Source of the DNA: Mantamonas sphyraenae | Taxonomy: Eukaryota; CRuMs; Mantamonadidae | Assembly: GCA_026936335.1 (NCBI GenBank) | Contig: JAPMXV010000043.1 | Span: 186,001 to 250,000, forward strand | Direction of reading: 5' to 3' | DNA length: 64,000 nucleotides | Shown: positions 36,065 through 48,100 of the stretch, one piece after another | Layout of the letters: every line of letters begins with the position of its first letter | Position numbering within the stretch: position 1 is the stretch's first letter | Made by a program: the position numbers and the translations under genes | Notes under the pieces: model-generated | Told to the model about the DNA's origin: nothing | What the model saw: the letters and a program-made list of their open reading frames with translations, nothing else | The model's database searches: none

Positions 36065-39000
36065 ACTCCACTGTCGACGCTTCGGACAACGTACCGCTGG
36101 CACGCTTCGATTCCATCGAGCCGCTGCCAGACACTCTCATTTACCGTTCGGGAGACGACGCACAGCGTCCCTCCATGCGCGATATCCGCTTCGGCGCGTG
36201 AGTTTCTTCGTCGTTTGGCGCGGGCGGTTTCCATTTGCCCCCTTTGACCCTTGCAGAGCAACGCCATGCTTCTCGGACAACCCGTGTTTCCGCATGCCCC
36301 TTACTCCCCTTGGCCATGCCCCTCAGGCACCTGTCTTGTTGCTGCACCGCCTCGCTGACACGTCCCGGGCCACCTGCGCAGAACCTCCGAGGCCGGTGCA
36401 TCCTCCGCGCCAGGCCTCGCCGCGGGCGACAAGCAAGCGGACGAGCCAGAGGGCAAAGCTCCCGTCAAGTTTGGCACCTGGGATGGCGTTTTCGTACGTT
36501 GCTGCCTGATGTCCTTGTTGCAAAAGTACCCGTCCATCACCACGAGCAGCCCATTTAGCTCGGCGTCACGGATGATGATGACGGATGTCGCTTTTTCGCT
36601 TTCCAGCCGTTCCAAAAAGCGCGCACACGTAGCGCTGCACTGCGTTTCCTTCCACCGCAGCTGACACCACCATCGTTCCACGGCTGCATGTTTCCCGTCC
36701 AGGCTCGCTGTCTGCTCAACATCTTTGGCGTCATCATGTTTCTGCGCCTCGGCTGGGTCGTCGGCCAGGCGGGCATTTCAGGGTCGTCCCTCATCATCAT
36801 CATGAGCCAGTTTGTGACCACGGTCACCGCCCTGTCCATGAGCGCCATTTCCACAAACGGCGAGGTCAAAGGTGGCGGCGCCTACTTTATGATCTCCCGC
36901 TCCTTGGGCGCGCAGTTTGGCGGCGCCATCGGCTTGCTCTTTTCTGTCGCCAACGCCGTTGCCGTCGCCCTCTACATCGTCGGCTTTGCCGAAACCGTGG
37001 TCAGCATCCAAACCTTTGAGATGACACCGGGGAAGGTCTTTGATCTGCAGATCTGGGGCCTGCTCATCTTGGCCGCCCTGCTCATCATCGCCCTCATTGG
37101 CGTCGACTGGGTCATCAAAACCGACATGTTCCTCCTGGTCCTTCTGGTGGCCTCCATCATCAACTTTTTCATTGGCACGTTTGTCAAGCCTGCCGACTCC
37201 AAGACAGGCCACACCGCGTACGCACCAGGCACCTTGGAAGGCAACTGGGAAGCTGCCTACACCGAAGGCGAAACCTTCTTCTCCGTCCTCTCCGTGTTTT
37301 TCCCCGCTGTCACGGGCATTATGGCAGGTGCCAACATCTCGGGCGACCTCAAGGATCCGCAGGTAAACATCCCTGTGGGCACCCTGTCCGCAATCGGCAC
37401 TTCCAGCATAGTTTACCTGGCCATGGCCTGGGTCCTCGGCGCCACCGTCGTTCGACCCGTGACCCCGGGCAAGATCATCACCATTGGCGGCGTGGGACTC
37501 ATTGAGGACAACCTGATTGTGGAAAAGGTGTCGCTGTGGGGTCCCCTTGTCATCGTCGGCATTTTTGCGGCCACCCTGTCCTCAGCCCTCGCCAGCTTGG
37601 TGGGTGCCCCGCGTATCTTCCAGGCCGTGTGTAAGGATGGGCTGTTTCCTGCACTGACCCGCTTCGGCAAGGGCTACGGCGCCAACGAAGAGCCTCGCCA
37701 AGCGTACCTGATCACCTTTGTCATTGCCGGCGGCTGCATCCTCATTGGCCAACTCAACCTCATTGCTGCCGTCATCACCGAGTTCTTTCTCATTTCCTAT
37801 GCTCTGGTCAACTATGCGTGTTTTGCAGCCTCGCTCAGCAAGTCCCCCGGCTGGCGCCCGTCCTTCCGCTATTTCAACCCGTACGTCGCCATGGTCGGCT
37901 GCATCTTTTGCCTTGCCGTCATGGTGCTCATCAACCAGGTGGCATCGGTGATCGCCGTCGTCGTGGGCATGCTCATCTACAAGTACGTCGACTTTAAGGA
38001 CCCTGAGGTCAACTGGGGCAGCGCCTCGGCCGCTCGCCAGTATGTGCGCACGGTGCGTGCGTGCCTGCGCCTGCGCCTGACCAAGGACCACGTCAAGGTG
38101 TTTCGCCCACAGTATCTGTACCTGATGCGTCAGGACGAGAACCTGCATGATCCAGAGATGAACCCTGTGTACGACATGGTCCGCTTCCTGGAGGCCGGCA
38201 AGGGCATCTTTGTGTTTGGCAACACCATCCTTGGTGATTTCAGCGACTGCGTGGCCAAACAGATCAATTTGAGCAACGATCCGTTCCTTGCCACCGAGCG
38301 CATCCCGGCCTTTATGGAGGTGACCATTGCGCACACCCTTCGCGACGGCTCGCGCCAGCTGATGCAGTTTGCAGGCTTGGGCAAGATGCGCCCCAACACC
38401 GTGCTCCAATCCTATCCTGAGAAGTGGGTCAAGGGTGACCCGTCACAAACCAGCGCCTTTGTGGGCACCATCGGAGACGCGTTTGATCTGGAAAAGGGGG
38501 TGGGCATCCTGCGCCACATGGACGCCTTGCACGCCAGCGCCGAGCAACGCCTCACAGGAAACATCGACGTGTACTGGCTTGTGGATGACGGTGGTCTGAC
38601 GCTGCTTCTGCCGTACATCCTGCAGATGAACGACTACTTTGCCAAGACCACCTTCCGCCTTTTCACCCTCATGCGCGGCGACAACCTGACCGCAGAGACA
38701 GTGCGCATGACGCGTCTCATGCGCAAGTTCCGCATTTCGGGTGAGGTGCTGCCCATCCAGAATTGGCAAGACGAACCACGTGCAGAGACCGTTGCCGAGT
38801 GGGAAAAGCTGATGAGCGAGGCCCGCGCAACCGTGTCCTCCAGCAGCTCGCCCAATGTCTCTGGCTTTGATAACCTCAAGAAGGATAAGGCGGTGGCCGC
38901 CGATAGTGAGCTCACAGACGACGAAGACGAGGAAGAGGAGCCCGAGGCCGATCTGGACGACGAGGACGAGCAGATGCGCCTCCAGCGCAAGAGCTCGCGT

Positions 39001-39192
39001 TACCTGCGCCTGAGTGAGCTCATGAAGGTCAACTCGGAAGCCTCGGACCTTTGTGTCATCACGCTGCCCGTCCCTCGCGACAGCGACGATCCGCTGATGT
39101 TCATGAGCTGGCTCGAGATGATGAGCGCCGATCTGCCCCCCACCATCTTTGTGCGTGGCAACCAGCAGGATGTGCTTACCTTTTACTCGTAA
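36065..39192 (+). CDS. Cation-chloride cotransporter (SLC12 family)
   Basis: Electroneutral Na/K/Cl-type symporter of the plasma or an internal membrane, for ion and volume control. Supported exons are 36065-36197, 36382-36493 and 36703-39192. Splicing rebuilds the family signature KFGTWDGVF/ARCLLNIFGVIMFLR at TM1. About twelve hydrophobic helices follow, including GQAGISGSS, EVKGGGAYFMISRSLG and GIMAGANISGDLKDP. The long cytosolic C-terminus contains an acidic insert and ends FVRGNQQDVLTFYS, closer to NKCC tails (xVLTFYS) than KCC tails (xVITIYS). The true start is uncertain: ATG 36175 lies in frame with a good context and would give a short N-terminus, or an upstream exon exists. About 910 residues are visible. 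Subfamily assignment needs a phylogeny. Confidence 0.88.
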
Positions 39193-39271
39193 ATACAGTG
39201 CGATGTCCCGTGCTTGAGAAATGTGAGTGACGACACCATGGGTGCTCTTGTGCGGCGTCGCGGACACAACA

Positions 39272-40303
39272 ATGTCCGTACGCGCTCCGTTTGCCATTGT
39301 GGGGTACCCTCCGGCATCGGGAGGAAGGTTAGGGCGTGCTTCACCGTTGTTGGTTGGGTTTCGTAGCAAGCTGGTGAAGCTGTGCAAGAACCTGTCCAAG
39401 TGGGTGGACGACACGCTGGAGCAGGAGTTGGTGTTGCTTCGCCGCGTGGTGTACAAAAACACAAACCAGCACAGGAGTGGACATCACCACAAACGCATGC
39501 AGGGGGTCAGCAAGCGCATGCGCCAGGTGCTGGACATGCGCCTGGACACATTGCTGGAGCAATTGCGTGATGCGCTGAAACTCGACACCAACAGCGGCGT
39601 CCTGGTGCGCACACCGAGTGCAAAAGGCGTTTCGTTTGTGCTCCAACGCATGCAACTGGCGGCTGTGGTGCTTCAACGCGCCATGGATGCGTGCATCGCC
39701 TGCAGCGAGCACTTGCAGCTGCTGCTTGCACAAAGCTTCTTTATGAAGTATGCAGCCACGGGAGTGGCCCTGTGTGCACGATTGTACGCCTGCTGCAAGT
39801 ATTTGCTGTTGCAGGTGGTGCCCATGTACAATCTTCTGCACATGCTACAAGGGGAACTGCCGCTGCCTGCAAGTGATGCAGACACCTCGCGTGAGTCACT
39901 TGATCAGCCCGAGGCTTGGCAATTCGACCCAGTTGACGACTTGCGCTCCATGGTGAGTATAGACCATGCGCCAGAGCTCTTCCAGGCCTGGATGCGCCAG
40001 GAGGCCGAGCAGGCAGAGGAGGCTGCTCGCATGAAACGCAAGCGCAAGGCGGTCGATGACGGGAATGAGGAAAACGACGCACAGCTGCATTCCAGCGAGA
40101 AGAATCAACCAAGAACACCTGTGTACATACCCATGGCCAGTGCAGTCCACGAAGAGGATCTGGGCGAGCCGCTGGTGTCGCCCGAGACCAAACGACGCAG
40201 GAAGGACAAAAAGGACAAGAGGGCAACCACAACCACAACCACAACAACAAGAAGAAGAAGAAGGCAAAGAGGTGAACACCAGAAACGAAATTGGCAGTGC
40301 TAA
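39272..40303 (+). CDS. NEPRO/RMP64-like nucleolar protein
   Basis: Resembles nucleolus and neural progenitor protein (RMP64), linked to RNase MRP and pre-rRNA processing. The diagnostic block is ELVLLRRVVYKNTNQHRSG, which matches the conserved L-x-R-x-x-Y-K-N-x-N-Q-H-R core of the family N-terminus. Helical segments follow, then an acidic/charged region and a C-terminus of KRKRK, RRRKDKKDKR and RRRRRQR stretches suited to nucleolar targeting. 343 residues, single exon. ATG 39272 (ACAATGT) is the first in-frame ATG; a strong-context ATG at 39238 is in another frame. Only 79 bp separate it from the cotransporter stop. Its stop codon overlaps that of the convergent START gene. Confidence 0.7.
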   Translation: MSVRAPFAIVGYPPASGGRLGRASPLLVGFRSKLVKLCKNLSKWVDDTLEQELVLLRRVVYKNTNQHRSGHHHKRMQGVSKRMRQVLDMRLDTLLEQLRDALKLDTNSGVLVRTPSAKGVSFVLQRMQLAAVVLQRAMDACIACSEHLQLLLAQSFFMKYAATGVALCARLYACCKYLLLQVVPMYNLLHMLQGELPLPASDADTSRESLDQPEAWQFDPVDDLRSMVSIDHAPELFQAWMRQEAEQAEEAARMKRKRKAVDDGNEENDAQLHSSEKNQPRTPVYIPMASAVHEEDLGEPLVSPETKRRRKDKKDKRATTTTTTTTRRRRRQRGEHQKRNWQC

Positions 40304-42090
40304 TCAAAATACTTTCCGTCTTCGCGCAGGTTCTGCCTGCAGTTGTCGATGATGGCCGCCACCTGGCGCGAAGCCATCTGCACCACCTTGGCCGGGATCC
40401 AGCCGCGCGGATCCGCGTTGGCCATGTAGGTGACGTGGCACTGTGTTTCGGACAGGGGACGGATGACAAAACCGCCTGGTTTGAGAAAGCCTCGCTGGTA
40501 CTTGTTCGTTTCGGGGTAGTCCTCGAGCTCGATGCTAGCGCCGCAACAGATCAGCGTACCTGTGTCGGTCAGGCGGTGGAGCACGCGCAGATAGATAAAG
40601 TCGCGACCCGACGTGGGGAACACGGGATGGTAGCGCAGGTGCACGCTGCAGGTGCGCACGTCATAGTAGTCGATGAGATCCACAGCTTCGTTCAGTGTGT
40701 CCCACCGTGCACGTTGACGCGTGTCGCACACCAGCTCAAACAGATCCTCAATGCGTGCGTTGACCAGTCCCAGCGTGCGCACCGTGTTTGGCAACGCATC
40801 GTCTGCCTGGTTTTGGTACACGTCCGTGTCTTTGAAGTGGTAGCTGAGCTGCCAATCGTTCGCCGGGTTCTTGTTCTCTGCATCCAACATCACCGTGCGG
40901 ATGATCTCCTGAGCAAACTTTCCGTATGGATGCGACGTGTACAGCGGTCCCCAGTACATCGCCCGGTAGTCGATGTCGTAAAAGTCCTCCGGCGCGACAA
41001 ACGCCACCTCAGCCTCTTCCTCCTCCTCCTCCTCCTCCGCATCCTCTGCGTCAAAGTACTCTTCTTCATCATCCTCCACACGCACCACCAGTGTGTTTCG
41101 AGTCTGCGAGTGCCGTCCCTGCCCGCGTGGGCCAGGGTAGTAGATGTCACCCACCACCTCGTCATTCCGCGCATCTTGATACATGTAGTCCGCCGACTCC
41201 TCGTCTTGGTCACCTTCCAACTGGTCGTATGCTCCCTTGCTCCGCTTCCTCTGGCTGTTGCGCCCTCTGTGCCACCGTCCACCGTGTCCTTGCTGACTCT
41301 GCACAAACGCATCCACGCTCAGGTGGTCGTCGTCGCCCTCGTCTGCCGCGTGGTACCGCCCGGTTGCTGTCGAAACAACACTTTGCGAGTCTTCCAGGCC
41401 ACCGTACGAGCTGTTGATCGCCGTGGCTCCGTATCCGCTGAGCACTGGCTGCAGACGTTGGTGCTCGCCGTTTGTGGCCAACACTCTGCTCGACAAGTAC
41501 ACCTGCGCCCATCCAGTGAAAAACACGCCAGCCAGAAATAGTCCTGTGGTGTGCATGTGTGTACGCACCGGTTCGAGGGCGACCACACGTGTCAGCAGCG
41601 GTGCCCTAGCACGGGTTGCTCCTGAAAGCGAAACCAGCCCAGCCTTTCCCTCTCACTGGCCTCTGCCTCACATGTCACCCACCTGCTGTCGTCTGCAACA
41701 CCGCCACGTCGACCAACGTGATCTTTACAATGAGAAAGACGGACATGGCTAGTGTGGAGCCCATCACCCAATGCGTGGGCCTCGAGGCAAAACGGTGAAA
41801 CCCCACCAGCGCAAACGCACGCAGCAGGACCACAATCTGCACATGTGTGAGCGTCGTGCTTCTATCACTCACACCCGCCAACATCGCACACGTACAAACA
41901 CGTCAAACACGGACCCGTCAAAGGTGTACCGGCTCGCTTCCACGCCCAGGAACGTGCCAATGTCCTGTGTCTTGGACAGGAAGAACAGCACAAACGCAAC
42001 AGTGATGTCAAACGCCGCAATGGCCACCACTGCCAGATTCACTTGGCCGTCTCCCTTGCGCGACAGCGCCCCAGCAAAGTCGCCAGCCAT
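40300..42090 (-). CDS. MENTAL-like membrane domain + START lipid-transfer protein (STARD3-like)
   Basis: Three minus-strand exons: 41896-42090, 41683-41836 and 40300-41621, separated by very short introns (59 and 61 nt). 556 residues. Four hydrophobic segments at the N-terminus (FDITVAFVLFFLS, IVVLLRAFALVGF, MGSTLAMSVFLIVKI, TTGLFLAGVFFTGWAQVYL) precede an acidic linker and a START domain (NDWQLSYHFKDTDVY, VHLRYHPVFPTSGRDFIYLR, GWIPAKVVQMASRQV). This matches the order of STARD3/MLN64, a late-endosome cholesterol carrier tethered to the ER, although the linker is much longer. In STARD3 a FFAT motif lies in the linker; acidic EEEEYFDAED here is a candidate. Lipid specificity cannot be read. ATG 42090 has a good context (GCGATGG). 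Confidence 0.85.
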
Positions 42091-42186
42091 CGCAAAGGGG
42101 TTCCGCTGCCAGAGACGGCGCCCGTCGACAACAGCATCGTCTGCATCGCCACACGCTCACTCTTTGCGTGCATGTATGATTCATTC

Positions 42187-45100
42187 TCATTTCTTCAGGT
42201 TCCCAGCAGCGCTTTTGGCCTTGGCGCCCTTGGTCAGCTGCTTCAGCATCTCGCGCATCACACGCAGCTCGTGCTGCACCTCGTCCATCTGGTCGCGCTG
42301 GTCCAGCACCATGGCCTTGTTGATGGGGAAGAACGACAAGTCCTGCTCCTCGATGCGGTCCGTCACGAAGCTCTCCTGGCCCGTGTAGTCGTCCTCGTCC
42401 TTAGTCTTCAAGTGAATGAAGAAGAACGTGTAGTTCCACATGTTGTGGTCCTGCTCGATGTGTGTGTCAAACCCGTCGGCTTCGCGATCAAACACATGGC
42501 GCTCGTACATGCACACAAAGCAGGTGTTCTGGATGTCGTTCTTGATAAAGTCGTTCTGCTGACGCAGCTCGGCAAACGTGTCGATGATGATACCAAAGAG
42601 GATGTTCAGCAGGATAATGATCACCAGGAAGAAGAATGACATGTCGTACAGCACACGCAGCGCAGACGTGTCCTCAAACGACTTGCCCACCAACGCGTCT
42701 GCGATTCCTCCGCCGTTGCGCAGGCCTGCGTCAATTGTCGTCACCAAACACTGAGCCATCGTTTCGCACGCGTACTGCTCGCCCTCCAACAGGAATGCGT
42801 CACGAAACAGCACAAACCCAACAATGGCGTAAAAGTAGATGATCACAATGCCCAGCATCGACGTCTGGATGATCGAGCGTCCGTTCTGCGTCACCGCCTT
42901 GAACACGTTCTGCAGGGTCTTGCTGCGCGCCACCATGTCCAGCAGGTGGTAGCAAAAGAAAAACGGCGACAGTACAATCCCCAGCACGTCGAAAACGATG
43001 TACAGCACAAAGTAAACGAACCACTGGTGCGCCATCAGCAGCTTCACACGCTGCCATGTCGTCCTGGCACCTCTCTCCAACTTTTCGTACGCATAGTCTT
43101 CCATCTCGCTTGCGTACAGTGCGCGCATGCCCTTGCGCAGAATCAACGGCGCCTGGCCCATCGCAAAGATCAGCATGATCAGGAGCGCAAACACCAGCTG
43201 CAGACCACCCAATCCCATCAACACATACAAAATCAACTCTTGCTCCAGAGACGGTGGCTGCACGTCTCCTCCCGCACTGCTTGGTGGCGCTTTGTAGAAT
43301 GCGATCATCAGCGCATTGATCACCACTGCCAACACAAACGTGATGTTGCGGAACGTCCACTCGCTGCGCTTGAGGGCTTGATACAACGTGCTGTGCTCCA
43401 GTTGCTCCTCGTGCTCCACCTCGTCCAGGATGTCGTCTGTGCGCGAGAAAAAGTCCTCGATCTTCTGACCCGGATTGTCGCGATCCACGTTCCACAGGAT
43501 CTCCTTGCGCGTCTCGCTGCGCAAGTTGAAGCACACGTCCGGGATGCGGTAGTACACGCGCTCCAGTTTGTTGTCGCGCACAATCTCGATCCTGCCGATC
43601 AGCCGCATATAGTATTCGCGGCCTTCAAACTCCTCCAGAAGCCTTGTCACGCGTCCGTTGGGCGAGTCAAACTCCACCAGCATGTTGAACAGAATAAAAA
43701 TCACAATGGGTTCGTCCGGCATGTCCACGGCGTCCGTTTCCTTCAGCTTTCCCCTGCGCGACCCATGTGCGTTGTGCTCGTTCAACAGCGCCTCGTAGTG
43801 GCTGTCCAGCTTGTCTTTGAGGTTGTCCACGTCCAACGACGTCATCAGACGCGTGGGAATGTACGGCTGCGTGTTGCTTTCCAACACCGCAATGATTGTG
43901 TTCAGCATCGACGCACGCAGCTGTTCTTGGTCACCCACCTTGACGTCGTCCATGCTCGCGTGAAGGATTTCGTTGATGGAGTTGACCAGTTTGGTGCTCA
44001 TCAGAGCATTCTGGTTCTCCAGGCACGGACCCTGGCAAAACTCTGTCAGGGTCTCAAACACCTGAATGGCCGTGTCCACGTTGTCCGCGCTGATGTACTT
44101 TTCCAGGGCATTCAGGTAGCCCACCACCTCCACCACCAGGTTGAAGCTCTTGACGTTGCGCTGTTGGTTGCGCAGATAGTTTTGCATGTCCAGATTGTGG
44201 CCCTCGCACAGCAGCTGCACAAAGCGTAGCGTCTCCATGATGAAGCCGTTCTCCTCAAACTTTTCTGTCGACAGCACCTCTGCCAACAGCGCCTGCTGCT
44301 GCCCCACTGCCTCGCCTCCGTCATCTTCCTCGTCGCCGTCGCTGTTGTTGTCCAAGTCGTCCATCTCGATGTTTGCGCCTGCCTGCGCCCTGGCCACCGT
44401 CCGCGCCGTGGCTCCTCCGCCAGTGCTGCTTCCACTCTGGCTGTTGCTCGATCCTCCTCCCAAGCTGCGTTTCAACGTCTCGATGCGGTCCAGGTACTGC
44501 CTGCGCTCAATGATCTCGCCCGTGGCCGTGCGCAGAAGCTGACGCAGCTGCGCAAACAGCTGGCTGTTCGGGTGCGTCGTCATGTACTCGTACATACTGT
44601 CTTGCACCTTGCGGTACCCTCCGTCCAAGAGGGCGTTGCCCAGACGCAAGCACTGGCGCGTCACGTGCGGCTCGCTCACCGTGCTCAACAGCTCCAGGCA
44701 TTGCTTGGTGGCTCCCAACGAGTCGAGCTTCTCCTGCATGGCCTCGCGCATGGAGTCGACGCTGTTGTCCAGCATGCCGCTCAACAGGCGCAGGTAGTAC
44801 ACGCAGTACTTGGAGTCCGGCAGCGCCGCCAGCTGCGGCAGCTGCGAAATGACGCGAGCCACCGTCGAGTCCATCGACGGGTCTGAAAACACGTCCACCA
44901 CATTCTCAAACTCGTCTTCGTCGTCCACGCGGCTAGCCAGTTCCTCCGCCAGCATGAGGAAGCGCTCTCCCAGCAGCTTTTCATCCTTGAGAGCCATGGA
45001 ATAGCCGGCTGTTGACGAAACCACCGATGCCGTTTCACCCATCCCCTGTGCCATGTTGGAGAAAACCTCGTCGTGCACGTTGTGCTCCGAGTACATTTTC

Positions 45101-48100
45101 TCCAGGTCCTCGGCTTTGCTCGGTGTCACACCAGCGTCCATCATCACAGCCAGGCAGTGGCTGCACTTGTTTGCCTGCAGCGTGTGCTTCCCCTTTTTGG
45201 CTGTCCTGTGGATGACGCGCAGCGCATCCATCATGGAGGAGCACAGCTTAAGCTGTTGAATGGAACACACGTCTTTGCGGAAGTAGATGCTGAAGAAGCC
45301 TGACAGGAACTTGATCAGGCCGTCGTACATGTACGCCTTGCGCTGAGCGTCAAACTGGACGGTGGCGTCGGCGCGTGCAAAGTCCACCAGCTCTTCGTGG
45401 AACTTCTCCATCATGATCCACGTGTGCTCGTTCGTCTCAAACCCGACAATGATGTTTTCCGTCTCCAGCCACACCTCGTACAGAAACTGCACATACACTT
45501 CGCGCAGTTCAAAGGGCAAGCGCTCCTGCATGAGGTGCATGACCAGGTCCTCGATGGACAACAGGGCCTGCAACTTTGTCTCGGCAAGGTGGTTGACACC
45601 TGCCGCACACTGGCTCAGAAGCCGCAGCAGGGCAATGTGGTAGTTCAGGGCGCCCTCGGCGTTTTCCAGGTGCTCGTTGGCGTCGATGAGCTGCTGGCGC
45701 AGCTCGATGCCAGCATTGCCGTTGTACAGCTGCAGCGATTCGGGTGCCTCTTGCAGCAGCTTGAGCACCAGATTCTGGTTGCGTTTGATGGGAATGCCCG
45801 CAACCACCACGAGAGACGACAAGAACTTCAGATAGCGGGGATAGGCGCCGCGCTCCACAATCAGCGTCACAAAGTGTTTGATCTGCTTCTCGGTCACCAT
45901 GGCACAGATTGTGCGGTTGTTCTCAAAGATGTTGCTGATGGCGCTGGCTGCCTTGAGCTTGATGCCCATCTGGGAGAGAAAGTGATCCAAGTGGTTGAAC
46001 AGCACACGCTGGTTGTCTGCGTTGCGTTTGCAGAACGCAGCCAGGAAGCGGTAGCATAGGATAAACACTCGACGCAGCCCCGACTCCTCGGGTGTGTTGT
46101 GAAAAGGCAGTCGCAGGATGGCCACGACGTCCTCGTGTACCTCAAAATCATGCATCATGCGCTGCGAGGCCGGGCGTGGGAGTTTGCCGTCCTCGTCAAA
46201 GCAGCACACGTCCAACAGCTCCTTGAGCACACCGCACAGCTTTTCCAGGGCTGCGTCGTCCATTTGTGCCGACGTGGCCTGCTTGAGGAACGGGATGTGG
46301 CTCTTGACCATGTCGTAGACCTGGATGGTCTCGTCGGCCTTGAGGATCTGCACGCGGTGGACAGCGTTCAGCAACTCGTCGGCCTGGCCGTAGTGGCGCA
46401 CAATCATGGAAGCCGCGGCACGAAAGAGTTGCTCGTCGTCAAACGGAAGCAGCTCGGTGAGCACAATGCCAAAGTCGTCGTTCTGGCTGAGCGGCATGAA
46501 GTTTTCAATGTCCGAGAACATGCTCTCGACGGTGAGGCCCACCTCTTGCCGCCAGTCCAGGATGTTTGTGTAGTCGCGCATTTTGTTCTTGTGATACAGC
46601 AGGACCTGGGTGAGCCGGATGTCCAGACGCAGGTTGCTGACCACCTCCAAGATCTCCAGGATGACCAGTTTGTTGGACATGATGAGCAGCGAGTTGTCGG
46701 AGCGGTAATATCGGCGAGCCAGTGCGTGGAGCTTGTTTCCGCCCATGGATACGCGTTCGGGCGAGTCGCGGTCTGTGCGCGGGTCCAGCAAGCTCACGAG
46801 TGGTTCCAACAGTTGCAAGACGTCACGGGTGGAGTACAGTCCAAACATGATGAGCTCCTTGCACAGCGTGGTGATGGCGAGAGTCAGGCGGTTTGCATCC
46901 ACCTGGTTCAACAGCTGCACCGGGTTGTCTCGCATGTACTTGAGCACAAAGGCCTTGAGTTGGGTAAAGTCAATGGAGTGGGTGCCCATGGATGGAGAGG
47001 AAGCTGCGGCGGAGGAGGAGGAGGAAGAGGAACCAGCCGCATTTTGCTGCAGTGCTTTGCTGTGGCTCAGGGCCGAGGCCTCCTTGGCGCTGTCCTCGTT
47101 GACATCCGACCAAATGCGCGTGTAGTTGATGGGGATGATCGGGTGCGAGGTGTTTGTGTCGATGTAGAGGTGAAGGAGGACGTCTGCGTAGGCGGCACGG
47201 ATGGGCACGGGCACGTCCTTGTTGAGGAGCATGACCATGATGTGGTCAAACGTGATGACGTCCGAAATGAGATTGATGGCGTACGAGTTGCGTCCGAGGC
47301 ACAGCTGGGAAAACAGGCGCAGCATCTTTTCAAAGTACTCCATGGTCTCGGTGCCGCAGCGCGCAAAGAACTCGGAGGGTGCAAGCCACTTGGAGCGGCC
47401 GTGCTCGTCGATCTGGCAGATTTGGATCTCGCGCCCCTGCTCTCGTGTCTGGATCAGCACGTCTGGGTTCTCCACGAGGGTCTTGCGCACGATAAAGTTT
47501 TGGTTGCGCAGCAGACCAAAGCCCTTGCAGCTGCAGAGAGTACTGAGAAAGTTGAGGTAGCGCGGCAACTTGCCCTTGCGCTTGATGAGCTCAATGAAAA
47601 AGTAGATCTGGTCCTCGGCGATATGGTCGAGCAGGACGCGGTTGTCCTTGAAGAGCTCCAGAAGCGTGTCTGCAGTCTTGAGCTTGTAGCCCAGGTGGTT
47701 CTGCATGAAGGAAATGCTGTCGCGGAGATGCAGGCCGTTCTTGGGATTGGACTTGAGGGTCTGTTTGAGGAGGCGGTAGCAGCGTTGCAGCAGCGAAAAC
47801 AGCAACCTGTTCTCCTGCTTCTGCAGATCGTTGAGAGAGAGGCCCATGTAGGTGAACGGTGCGTCCAGACACTGAATGAGCATGTCGAGAAACCCAAACT
47901 CGCGAAACAGCTTCTGGCGATGTTTGATGGGTGTGCCCTCACGCGTCATGGGATCCATGTTGTCGCTCTCGGTGCAAAAGACAATCATGTGCTCCAGTGT
48001 GCTGATGGCCTCCTTGTAGACACGCGTGGCGATATGGTCGTGCTGGCCACCGGTCATCTTTTGCAGCAGCGAGCGGATGAGATAGCACGCGGTGCCGACC

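Noticed and set aside
40291-41541. A 416-codon open frame on the plus strand opposite the START gene.
   Set aside because: Antisense shadow; the minus strand encodes the START domain with plausible exon structure.
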